The notes beneath the pieces were generated by a model, which was given only the letters and a program-made list of their open reading frames with translations, was not told the origin of the DNA and did no database searches. From JAEUMD01 sp044222395 (GTDB lineage: Bacteria; Pseudomonadota; Alphaproteobacteria; Rhizobiales; Hyphomicrobiaceae), in contig JBGANK010000005.1 of the NCBI GenBank assembly GCA_044222395.1, positions 47,377 through 111,376 of the forward strand: a DNA stretch of 64,000 bases, read 5' to 3'. The number at the start of each line of letters is the position of its first letter. The stretch's first letter is position 1. Positions 28,540 through 36,111 of the stretch are shown here, one piece after another. Both the position numbers and the translations under genes were made by a program.

Positions 28540-29031
28540 ATGACCGCCAAGACTTCTGATTCCAAGGGCAGCGCCGAGCAGGAGATGATCCGCGATCTGG
28601 CGGAGCTATTGAATGAGACGGGATTGTCGGAAATCGAGATCGAGAAGAGCGGCCTCAGAATCCGGGTCGCCCGCCAATTGACCGTGTCGGCGGTGTCGGC
28701 GCCGGTTGCCGCGCCCCTCGCGGCCGTCGCAGCCGCCCTGCCAGTCGCAGCTCCCGCTGCACCTGTTGCCGATGCGGGCAGTGACCTGTCGAAGCATCCC
28801 GGCGCGGTGAAGTCGCCAATGGTGGGAACCGCATATCGCGCTCCGGAGCCCGGTGCGGCTCCCTTTATCGAGATTGGCAAGCGGGTCGCCTCCGGCGATA
28901 CGCTGCTGATCATCGAGGCGATGAAGACGATGAATCAGATCCCGGCGCCGAAGGCGGGAACGATCACGGCAATCCTGTTCGAGAACGGTCAGCCGGTCGA
29001 GTTCGGCGAGCCGCTGGTGGTCATCGAGTGA
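28540..29031 (+). CDS. accB: Biotin carboxyl carrier protein of acetyl-CoA carboxylase
   Basis: Carries the biotin that shuttles CO2 from AccC to the carboxyltransferase in fatty acid synthesis. 163 residues: an N-terminal helix region (IRDLAELLNETGLSEIEI), an Ala/Pro linker and a biotinyl domain with the biotin-Lys at 129 in EAMKTMN. Start 28540 has AAGGA about 10 bases upstream; the in-frame ATG 28492, overlapping aroQ, is the alternative. Confidence 0.95.
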   Translation: MTAKTSDSKGSAEQEMIRDLAELLNETGLSEIEIEKSGLRIRVARQLTVSAVSAPVAAPLAAVAAALPVAAPAAPVADAGSDLSKHPGAVKSPMVGTAYRAPEPGAAPFIEIGKRVASGDTLLIIEAMKTMNQIPAPKAGTITAILFENGQPVEFGEPLVVIE

Positions 29032-29036
29032 AAGGA

Positions 29037-29121
29037 AGGGAGTGGGGAGTAAGGAGTGGGGAATGGGGAAGACCGCTTCGGGTTGCGTCTGCCTACTCCC
29101 TATTCGCTACTGCCTACTCCC
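29037..29121. repeat. Inverted purine-rich repeat between accB and accC
   Basis: A GGGAGTGGGGAGTAAGGAG-type stretch (29037-29072) faces its degenerate inverse (29090-29121, CTACTGCCTACTCCC). Together they can form a long imperfect hairpin just before the accC start. It occupies nearly the whole 99-bp spacer. Confidence 0.6.
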
Positions 29122-29130
29122 ATTGGAAAC

Positions 29131-30471
29131 ATGTTCGACAAAGTCCTGATCGCCAATCGCGGAGAGATCGCGCTGCGCATTCAGCGCGCGTGCAAGGAAC
29201 TCGGCATCTCAACTGTCGCGGTACATTCGACGGCAGATGCGGATGCCATGCATGTACGCCTTGCTGACGAAAGCGTGTGCATCGGCCCGCCGCCGGCCTC
29301 GGAAAGCTATCTCAACATTCCGCGGCTACTGGCTGCCTGCGAGATCACCGGTGCGGATGCGGTTCACCCGGGCTACGGCTTCCTGTCGGAGAACGCGCGC
29401 TTCGCGGAGATTCTGGAGGAGCACAACATCGCCTTCATCGGACCGACGTCCGAGCACATCCGCATCATGGGCGACAAGATCCAGGCGAAGGAGACCGCCA
29501 AGTCGCTCGGCATTCCGGTCGTGCCCGGCTCGGACGGCGGGGTGAAGAACGAAGCGGAGGCCATGAAGGTGGCCAAGCAGATGGGCTTTCCGGTGCTCAT
29601 CAAGGCGGCGGCCGGTGGCGGCGGTCGCGGCATGAAGGTCGCGCACCGGCCGGAGGATCTGGGGACGGCACTTTCCACGGCGCGCGCGGAGGCCAAGGCC
29701 GCGTTCGGCGATGATGCTGTCTACGTGGAGAAGTATCTCACCAAGCCGCGCCATATCGAGATCCAGGTGTTCGGCGACGGCCAGGGCAATGCCATCCATC
29801 TGGGCGAGCGCGACTGCTCGCTGCAGCGTCGCCACCAGAAGGTCTGGGAGGAAGCGCCCTCACCGGCTCTCAATGCCGCCTCGCGCGCCAAGATCGGCGA
29901 GACGGTGGCGGATGCTATGCGCAAGCTGAAGTACCGCGGCGCGGGCACCATCGAATTCCTGTTCGAGGATGGCGAGTTCTACTTCATCGAGATGAACACG
30001 CGCCTGCAGGTTGAGCACCCCGTCACCGAGATGATCACCGGCATCGATCTGGTCCTTGAGCAGCTGCGCGTCGCCTCCGGTGCGCAGCTGACGCTGAAGC
30101 AGTCGGATGTCACATTCTCGGGCCACGCCATCGAGTGCCGAATCAATGCCGAGAATGCGCACACGTTCCGGCCGTCGCCGGGCAAGATCACCTACTGGCA
30201 TCCGCCGGGCGGGTTGGGCGTCAGGGTCGATTCCGGCGTCTACCAGGGCTATACGATCCCGCCCTACTACGACAGCTTGATCGGCAAGCTGATCGTGCAT
30301 GGGAAGACGCGCAACGAGTGCCTGATGCGCCTCAAGCGCGCGCTCGGCGAGTTCGTCATCGATGGCATCGAAACGACGATCCCGCTGTTCAACGAACTGA
30401 TCCGCCAGCCCGACATCGCCAACGGCCTCTACGACATCCACTGGCTGGAAAAATTCCTGGGCAAGTCGTAG
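29131..30471 (+). CDS. accC: Acetyl-CoA carboxylase, biotin carboxylase subunit
   Basis: ATP-grasp enzyme that carboxylates biotin on AccB. 446 residues, as in E. coli. Visible are the N-terminal FDKVLIANRGEIALRI, the glycine-rich ATP loop AAGGGGRGMKV near residue 165, the EKYLTKPRHIE block and the EMNTRLQVEHPVTE catalytic segment. The frame is open upstream through the repeat, but the family start is MFDKVL at 29131. Confidence 0.96.
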   Translation: MFDKVLIANRGEIALRIQRACKELGISTVAVHSTADADAMHVRLADESVCIGPPPASESYLNIPRLLAACEITGADAVHPGYGFLSENARFAEILEEHNIAFIGPTSEHIRIMGDKIQAKETAKSLGIPVVPGSDGGVKNEAEAMKVAKQMGFPVLIKAAAGGGGRGMKVAHRPEDLGTALSTARAEAKAAFGDDAVYVEKYLTKPRHIEIQVFGDGQGNAIHLGERDCSLQRRHQKVWEEAPSPALNAASRAKIGETVADAMRKLKYRGAGTIEFLFEDGEFYFIEMNTRLQVEHPVTEMITGIDLVLEQLRVASGAQLTLKQSDVTFSGHAIECRINAENAHTFRPSPGKITYWHPPGGLGVRVDSGVYQGYTIPPYYDSLIGKLIVHGKTRNECLMRLKRALGEFVIDGIETTIPLFNELIRQPDIANGLYDIHWLEKFLGKS

Positions 30472-30641
30472 GCGACGGGCCACAGGTTGTCGGCGGATTG
30501 GCAGCGCTGGCCCGCAGGCGCTTCCATCGAGGTCGTTCACGGCCTAAGATTCATTCCGAGAATAGGGCAGGTACCGATCCGCGTGCACGGAGAACGGTTG
30601 TGTGCCCCTTATCGAAATATAGTTGGAGCTCCAGCCCCCCG

Positions 30642-31322
30642 ATGACGTCGCGGGACGACATCCTGGTCGAGATCACGCCGCAGGTCCTGCTGAAGGCCTA
30701 CAGCTGCGGCATCTTCCCGATGGCAGAGAGCTCGGACGACCCGGCGCTCTACTGGATCGAGCCGCAGCATCGCGGCATCCTTCCGCTTGATGACGCGCAT
30801 GTTCCTAAGAGACTTGCGCGAACGGTGCGGACCACCGATTTCAAGGTGCGGGTCGACACCGATTTCGAGGGCACGATCGAGGGATGCGCGGCATCGCGTC
30901 CGGGCCGCCGTTCGACCTGGATCAACACGCGCATCAGGTCGCTCTACCGTGAGCTGTTCGCGCTCGGGCATTGCCACACCGTCGAGGTATGGGATGGAGA
31001 GCGGCAGGTGGGCGGACTCTACGGCGTCGCGCTTGGTGGTGCATTTTTTGGAGAGAGCATGTTCTCCTACGAGCGGGATGCCTCGAAGATCGCGCTCGTC
31101 CATCTCGTAGCGCGCCTGATTGCCGGCGGGTTCACGCTGCTCGACACGCAGTTCGTGACAGAGCACTTGAGACAATTCGGAACCGTCGAGGTCGACCGGG
31201 ATGCGTTCCAGAAGCGGCTCGATTCGGCGCTCAAAGTGACGGGCAATTTCAAGCGTCTTTCCGCGTCGGCAAGTCCGCAAGACGTGCTCGCAATTCTCAA
31301 GCAGGCCGGCGCGATGGGCTGA
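30642..31322 (+). CDS. aat: Leucyl/phenylalanyl-tRNA-protein transferase
   Basis: Adds Leu or Phe to N-terminal Arg/Lys of proteins, feeding the ClpS/ClpAP N-degron pathway; cytoplasmic. 226 residues with YSCGIFPMAES, WIEPQHRGILPLD, GLYGVALGGAFFGESMFS and LLDTQFVTEHL, all family hallmarks. GGAG precedes the ATG at 30642. The location after accC is conserved in alphaproteobacteria. Confidence 0.94.
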   Translation: MTSRDDILVEITPQVLLKAYSCGIFPMAESSDDPALYWIEPQHRGILPLDDAHVPKRLARTVRTTDFKVRVDTDFEGTIEGCAASRPGRRSTWINTRIRSLYRELFALGHCHTVEVWDGERQVGGLYGVALGGAFFGESMFSYERDASKIALVHLVARLIAGGFTLLDTQFVTEHLRQFGTVEVDRDAFQKRLDSALKVTGNFKRLSASASPQDVLAILKQAGAMG

Positions 31323-31573
31323 TGCACCAGGCGTTGTTCGCCTTTGATGGAATCGCGAATGCGTTTTGTTTCTCTCCTTTGAGCAGGTTTTTCACGGCTC
31401 AGCCGCTCAACGCTTCAGCGAAAAATGCCCCAGCGACGATGTTCCTGACGGAACTGCCCGCTTCGGTGCAGGCCTACATTCTCCCAGCATCGGCATAGTG
31501 CCGTGTGGCGGCACCGGACAGCCAACAGTGGTTTGCCACTCATGCCACCACATCTCGTCATAGGAGAAATCTC

Positions 31574-31822
31574 GTGAAAAAGTCCCTCGTCCTTGCGGCA
31601 CTCATCGCCAGCGTTGCGAGCGCCGCACCCATGACTGCCGCCGAAGCCGGACGGTTGCATTTTGACAAGCATCGCCATCATCACCACCATCATGGTCACT
31701 TCCATCACTACAGGCCGTACTACTACGTCCATTCGGGCGACGGATGCGGCTACTTCTACAAGAAATGGAAGTGGACCGGCCTCATCTACTGGAAGCACAA
31801 GTACTACAATTGCATCGCCTGA
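31574..31822 (+). CDS. Small His-rich secreted protein
   Basis: 82 residues from a GTG start with AGGAGA six bases upstream. It has a signal peptide (cleavage after about residue 25, AAEAG), a run of histidines (HRHHHHHHGHFHHY, about residues 33-46), and a Tyr/Trp/Lys-rich tail with two cysteines (GCGYFYKKWKWTG and YWKHKYYNC). No characterised family is recognised; similar small exported proteins exist in Hyphomicrobiales from general knowledge. Metal binding by the His tract is plausible but unproven. A strong terminator follows, so it is probably monocistronic. Confidence 0.8.
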   Translation: MKKSLVLAALIASVASAAPMTAAEAGRLHFDKHRHHHHHHGHFHHYRPYYYVHSGDGCGYFYKKWKWTGLIYWKHKYYNCIA

Positions 31823-31904
31823 CGACTGCGATACGTCGAAGCCATGACAACCTCATTGCGCCGAAAAAGCTCGATGCAGCTTCGATGATGCAGGCGCCAA
31901 CTGC

Positions 31905-31945
31905 TGTCCCCTCGGGAAAAGCTCGAGGGGACACTTATTGTTTCT
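31905..31945 (+). terminator. Rho-independent terminator after the His-rich gene
   Basis: TGTCCCCTCG (31905-31914) and CGAGGGGACA (31924-31933) form a perfect 10-bp stem with a 9-base loop, followed by the T-rich CTTATTGTTT. Confidence 0.8.
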
Positions 31946-32138
31946 GAATGTTTCATTAACGCTGAAATTCCGCGGAAATTCCCGTTTCCAAAACTGCGCC
32001 CGAACGTCGCGATTAGACGAATGGCATTTGTCTCAAAGTCGAGGCATCCCCTAGTGTGCACCGGCCGGGCGCCAGGTTTTGGGGGCTACGGGAAACGCAG
32101 AGGGCACCAGGGCTAACAGGCTTGAAGTGAGATTGCGT

Positions 32139-32903
32139 ATGAAGAACCTGACCAAGGCGAGAGCACTCGCTTTGGCAACTCTCCTCGCGTTTTGCATGGG
32201 AGTTGCTCTTCCCTCCGCCGATGCGCTCGCGCGCGGCAATTCTGACAAGTCCGCGGCTGCGGAAAACGAAAGCGCAAAGAAGTCCAAACACTACAAGTCC
32301 AGATCGGCGAAACGGACCGGCTGGGCGAAAAGAAAGTCGTCGTCTCGAAATGCCTCGCGCCAGGCGCGAGGGCATCGCCACGCTCACTCGCACCGGCATG
32401 CCAAGTCTCATCGCCGCCACGCGCATCGCAAGCACGCGCAGGCGAGGCAGGTTCAGCGCCGCACGCGATCTGCATCGCATCGACGCCACCGCACAGCCGA
32501 TGGCGGCCGCCGCGCCGGATACCGCCACCACCGCATGAGCCTTGGCGCAACCACGGCTACACAGAGCCGCAGCATGCATAGGCATCGCGAGTCGTCGGGC
32601 AATATCAGCTGGTCGGCAAGCTCCGGCTGCCTCAACAGCGGCCTGCGCTCGATCATGCATCAGGTTGCAGCGGCATTTGGAAGCCTGCGCGTCAATTCCA
32701 CGTGCAGAAGCCGGTCGCACAACAGCGCAGTCGGCGGCGCCACCCACTCGCATCATCTTACCGGCGATGCCGTAGACTTCCGGGTGTTCGGCAACATCGG
32801 CGGAGTGGCCTCGTTCCTGCGCTCGCATAGCGGGGTCGGCGGCTTCAAGCACTACGGTGGCGGCCTGTTCCACATCGACACGGGCCCACGCCGAAGCTGG
32901 TGA
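32139..32903 (+). CDS. Secreted M15A-type peptidase with basic low-complexity linker
   Basis: Predicted zinc D-Ala-D-Ala peptidase-like protein of 254 residues. The signal peptide ends near residue 31. A His/Arg/Lys/Ser-rich linker follows (about 35-160, for example RGHRHAHSHRHAKSHRRHAH). The C-terminal M15A domain (about 165-254) has SHHLTGDAVDFRV and GGGLFHIDTGPRRSW, containing the expected His, Asp and His zinc ligands. The start was set at ATG 32139, after which the signal peptide begins. Substrate and role in the wall are inferred from the family; the linker may bind anionic polymers. Confidence 0.82.
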   Translation: MKNLTKARALALATLLAFCMGVALPSADALARGNSDKSAAAENESAKKSKHYKSRSAKRTGWAKRKSSSRNASRQARGHRHAHSHRHAKSHRRHAHRKHAQARQVQRRTRSASHRRHRTADGGRRAGYRHHRMSLGATTATQSRSMHRHRESSGNISWSASSGCLNSGLRSIMHQVAAAFGSLRVNSTCRSRSHNSAVGGATHSHHLTGDAVDFRVFGNIGGVASFLRSHSGVGGFKHYGGGLFHIDTGPRRSW

Positions 32904-32933
32904 CACGCGAAGGATAAACGCCAATTCAAAGCC

Positions 32934-32987
32934 GCGCTCGTGCGCCGGAGTCCAGATCGGGGTCCGGCGCATGGGCGCTTTTTTTTT
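32934..32987 (+). terminator. Strong terminator after the M15A peptidase gene
   Basis: TGCGCCGGA (32941-32949) pairs with TCCGGCGCA (32963-32971), extended by GCGC (32934-32937) with GCGC (32975-32978). Nine T residues follow directly (32979-32987). Confidence 0.85.
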
Positions 32988-33112
32988 GGAGGAACGAACC
33001 AAATTGGCGCCTGTCCCATGCGGAACAGCACGCGCAGCCGACGTCAGGCATTCTCAAAACATCGAGAGCGGCACGACCCCTGGCCACTCCCGAGCGGTGA
33101 AACGGAACGAAA

Positions 33113-33250
33113 GGAGTGTACTGGACTACTCTCTCATCGATGCTTCCTCCCCGTTCGACTCGTGACTGCGGACTCCCCCGTCCTCCCTCACGCCCCCAAC
33201 GCAGCGCGAGTCACTGGCCCCCTGCTACTCCCGCAGGGGGCCTTTTTCGT
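33113..33250 (+). ncRNA. Candidate small RNA with a C-rich (CCUCC) loop
   Basis: Between two terminators, a short segment folds into a small hairpin (33113-33133) and then a stem of GACTCG/CGAGTC (33157-33162 with 33207-33212) and CTGCG/CGCAG (33166-33170 with 33200-33204). This stem closes a 29-base loop rich in CCCCC and CCTCCC. A perfect terminator ends it. C-rich loops complementary to Shine-Dalgarno sequences are known in several alphaproteobacterial small RNAs. The 5' end and promoter are not defined, and no reading frame of note overlaps on this strand. Confidence 0.4.
33216..33250 (+). terminator. Rho-independent terminator of the candidate small RNA
   Basis: GGCCCCCTGC (33216-33225) and GCAGGGGGCC (33233-33242) pair perfectly around TACTCCC, followed by TTTTT (33243-33247). 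It also lies between the convergent DUF2270 gene and this strand. Confidence 0.88.
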
Positions 33251-33294
33251 TTTACGTTGGTGATCATCCCGCGCCAAAATTGCGCGGCGTGCGT

Positions 33295-33993
33295 TCAGCC
33301 CATGGCGTCCGATTTCGCGCGGCCGGTATGGCGGCGCTGATCCATCTGCAGCGAATAGACCGAGAATATGATCCAGCCGAGATTGAAGATGATACCGGCG
33401 AGTATCACATAGCCGCCGGAGATCGGTCCAACCGCCGTCCGCTCGAACAGCTGCGAGACTTCGCTCAGCGGTGTGGGATGGATGGCGATCTTGCCGTAGT
33501 AGGCGACCGACTGAATGCCGAGAATCCAGACGTAGCTGCGCCTCAGCCTGCGACCAAGTGCCGTCATCAGCGATATGTGATGATGCGGTCGCATGTAGTC
33601 CTCGGCGAGCGTGTTCTGCCAACCGTCGCCATTGAGCAGCGGCTCGCCACGCAGCATCGGCGCGTAGAAATGCTTCTCGAGCCACCGCGCACGCGCGCGC
33701 CATACGTTGAAGTAGCGATACCGCCGCGCCTCGAAAGTCAGGAACACGATGACCAAGAGCCCCACCAGCAGCAGCGGCACGGGCGAGGCCTCGCGGCTGG
33801 AGAACGTCACCGAAAGCGCAATGCCAAGGGATGCAACCGCCCAGTTGGTGGTGGCATCCAATCGCGTCCGCCATACCGTCGAGCGGTAGACCTCGCCGCG
33901 ATAGAGATGCGCGAGCGCGCCGAGCTCGGCGGCCGAATAAACCGTCGGCTCCATAGGCAAGCCCGAAATATCTGCTTCGCCATCGTTGCTCAT
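33295..33993 (-). CDS. DUF2270-family integral membrane protein
   Basis: 232 residues with hydrophobic segments at about 48-64, 68-88, 155-172 and 195-218, and the conserved look of DUF2270 proteins: LAHLYRGEVYRSTVWRTRLD, FEARRYRYFNVWRAR and PHHHISLMTALGRRLRR. Function unknown. GGAG seven bases before ATG 33993 (rather than TTG 34005) sets the start. Confidence 0.82.
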   Translation of the reverse strand: MSNDGEADISGLPMEPTVYSAAELGALAHLYRGEVYRSTVWRTRLDATTNWAVASLGIALSVTFSSREASPVPLLLVGLLVIVFLTFEARRYRYFNVWRARARWLEKHFYAPMLRGEPLLNGDGWQNTLAEDYMRPHHHISLMTALGRRLRRSYVWILGIQSVAYYGKIAIHPTPLSEVSQLFERTAVGPISGGYVILAGIIFNLGWIIFSVYSLQMDQRRHTGRAKSDAMG

Positions 33994-34115
33994 GCCACGC
34001 TCCAACTTGCGCCGCGAACCTGATGGCGCGGGTTCGATCCTATCGCGTTAGAGGGGGTCGGTTCACTGGACAAAAGTTGTGCGATGCAAGACGGCGGCCC
34101 GGGTTGCAGGCCCGG

Positions 34116-34316
34116 TCAGCCGCTCAAGAGCCGCCAGAGCTGGCCGGTCAGCACCGAAAGGCCCACCAGCATGAGGCCCGCTGCGACGACGGCGAGACGC
34201 ATGGTCAGCTCGGAATAGGCCATGCGCGCCAGGCGCGGCGAGCGCAGTTGGTCCTTCAGCCAGAAGAGGCCGAGGATCAAGGCCAGCAGGAGGGCACCGG
34301 ACAGCAAATAGTGCAT
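34116..34316 (-). CDS. Small hypothetical membrane protein
   Basis: 66 residues with two hydrophobic helices (about 3-20 and 40-60) joined by a basic loop (KDQLRSPRLARM). No family was recognised and the ribosome binding site is weak. The frame stays open to 34619 upstream, but that part is not protein-like. Possibly a twin TMH protein. Confidence 0.5.
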   Translation of the reverse strand: MHYLLSGALLLALILGLFWLKDQLRSPRLARMAYSELTMRLAVVAAGLMLVGLSVLTGQLWRLLSG

Positions 34317-34588
34317 GGCCTGATTGTACCTGCAGCAACGGCACAAGCCCACCATGACCGGGGGCCGCGGAATTAGCGGCTTCGACGGCGCGATGGATCG
34401 GCCATGATGTTCAGCCATGTATATCGAGTAGAAAAGGCTCTTGACCTGCCTCACGTGTGACGGCGGCGGTGGAGCGATTTTGCGACAGACCCGATATTTC
34501 CCAGGCGGCACGCGATTGTCGTGCTGATTCGGTTTCCGCAGCCGCCGTCTTTGGGTCTTCGCCACCTTACGGTTCCGGCGAGGTGAAA

Positions 34589-34620
34589 TTGCACGCCCAT
34601 CAAATTGCACGCCCATCAAG
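34589..34620. repeat. Two tandem copies of a 16-bp unit
   Basis: TTGCACGCCCATCAA(A/G) occurs twice in direct succession (34589-34604 and 34605-34620). Confidence 0.8.
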
Positions 34621-35022
34621 TTGCCGGGGCTATTCTACGGGAGATTGCTTTTGTGTCGGCGCGCCTTGAAGCAGATGAATTGTGTGCACATGCACTACGA
34701 TCCGGATCAGTTTCCGTCACTCGAGCACTTGGTAATTTCAATCCCTGGAGGAGGCTTTGAATGTATTGCCAAGGACTTCGGCGCGAAGCCGGAGACGTCC
34801 GTTTTTCAGCCACTGGGCGATGCATTTCAGCGGGCCGCCTTCCACCAGCTGCAGATTGGAGAATTGAGCTGGAGGTTTAAAATAGGCGCGGTTTTTGAGG
34901 TTCCTAGCCAAAGGTTCCGAGCTGCCGGCATGGTCTTCAGATGTTTTTCCCGGGCATTTCGTTTTCAAGAGTCAGGAATGGCGGCAATCAATTCCATTCC
35001 GAATGGTTGCCAATTACGATGA
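34621..35022 (+). CDS. Doubtful hypothetical protein in an A/T-richer stretch
   Basis: A frame of 133 residues (TTG start; ATG at 34675 gives 115). Part of it looks protein-like (YDPDQFPSLEHLVISIPGGG). From about 34950 the next frame (to 35215) looks better (NYDDFLATIIREYALLRIRA), which could mean a frameshifted remnant. No homologue family is recognised and there is no ribosome site. The whole 34317-35351 interval otherwise shows nothing convincing. Confidence 0.25.
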   Translation: MPGLFYGRLLLCRRALKQMNCVHMHYDPDQFPSLEHLVISIPGGGFECIAKDFGAKPETSVFQPLGDAFQRAAFHQLQIGELSWRFKIGAVFEVPSQRFRAAGMVFRCFSRAFRFQESGMAAINSIPNGCQLR

Positions 35023-35351
35023 CTTCCTTGCAACAATTATTCGAGAATATGCGCTGCTGCGAATTCGCGCATTGGCGAAGCGAATTGAACGTGCTCTATT
35101 TCCTTCACGCCCGATAACTCAAAAAAGCATATTCCCTGAATTGGGCAGGGCGTTTCCGGATGGATTGGTCAAATGCGGCGGTGGCGATCCGATCGGTTCG
35201 CGCCGGCCGCCGTGACCCGTCACGGATGCGGGTGCGGTGCACAGGCAACAGCCGGTACCGTGCTGAAATGCACGTGAATAGCGTTGGTAAGAGTACGACA
35301 GCTCTAGATGCGCCGAACCCAATTCAAATTTCACCTGAGAGGATGACACCG

Positions 35352-35825
35352 ATGTTGAGATCGAAACTTGCCGCACTTGCCATTGCAGTGGCGGCAATGA
35401 TTGCTGCCATGCCCGGGGCCAAGGCTGGCGAAATCGAGCAGGCCTCTGCCACCTTGAATGCGATCGACCGCGATATGGGCGCCGCTCGCTCGCACGCCGA
35501 GTACAACTACGAGCAGATGAACCGCGCACAGATGGCGCTGCAGTGGCACGCCCGCATGGAGCGGGTGCGGGGTGCACAGATGACCCGTTCGGGCTGCGCG
35601 CAGCCGCGCTCGGAGCAGGTCTGGCACTACTGCGCAGGGCTCTACCGGGATCTGCAGGAGCACGCCCGTGCCCGGCAGTACTGGATCAATGTTGCCGAAG
35701 CGAGCCGCGCCAACCACGTGGCGGCCGTCAACCACATGGACCAGCTGAACCAGGCTGGCTACGCGTGGAAGACGCATCTGGCGATGCTGCAGGGCCAGAG
35801 CACCGTCCTTGCGGATCTCGACTAA
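35352..35825 (+). CDS. Secreted hypothetical protein
   Basis: 157 residues. A signal peptide covers about 1-25 (cleavage after MPGAKA). The rest is mostly helical and charged, with two cysteines in SGCAQPRSEQVWHYCAG. No family was recognised. GAGAGG lies nine bases before ATG 35352; ATG 35343 is also in frame. The frame upstream to 35160 is not family-like. A hairpin (CGGCCA...TGGCCG) follows at about 35853-35876. Confidence 0.75.
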   Translation: MLRSKLAALAIAVAAMIAAMPGAKAGEIEQASATLNAIDRDMGAARSHAEYNYEQMNRAQMALQWHARMERVRGAQMTRSGCAQPRSEQVWHYCAGLYRDLQEHARARQYWINVAEASRANHVAAVNHMDQLNQAGYAWKTHLAMLQGQSTVLADLD

Positions 35826-36037
35826 GTCCAAGAAACGCACTTCCCTTCGCTCGGCCAGCCGAAAGGCAATGGCCGGGCGGGGAAGGGTGTTCTCTCGGAC
35901 TGCTGTTCCTGCGGCGTCACGCGTGTCTATGTCACACGTGCCTACATGAATGTCGGAAACGGGTTAAGAAGAGCAGGCGAAATAACGGGCAAAAGCATTC
36001 AAACCACCGCATAAGCCATCGTTTGATCTCAACAGCC

Positions 36038-36111
36038 ATCGGCCCGGATCGGCGCGGCTGATTTCTCAACGAAAGCGCGCGACCGCTACGGAATCATTCC
36101 CACTCGATCGT
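36038..36111. repeat. guaA 3' end plus flank, exact inverted partner of 63927-64000
   Basis: These 74 bp cover the last six guaA codons (TIEWE and stop, 36094-36111) and 56 bp downstream of the gene. Their reverse complement is found without mismatch at 63927-64000. Similarity ends abruptly at 36111/63927. The other limit is the window edge. Confidence 0.95.

Noticed and set aside
31366..31563. Short plus-strand frame after aat
   Set aside because: Unstructured composition, and the well-supported small gene starts just after it at 31574.
32979..32987. Run of nine T residues as a phase-variation tract
   Set aside because: It is the tail of a strong terminator outside any coding sequence.
36094..36111. 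Classical attL/attR pair of one integrated island between 36 and 64 kb
   Set aside because: The two guaA-end copies are inverted, and no integrase gene lies between them; housekeeping genes fill much of the interval. A simple island reading does not fit, so it is reported only as an unexplained inverted duplication.
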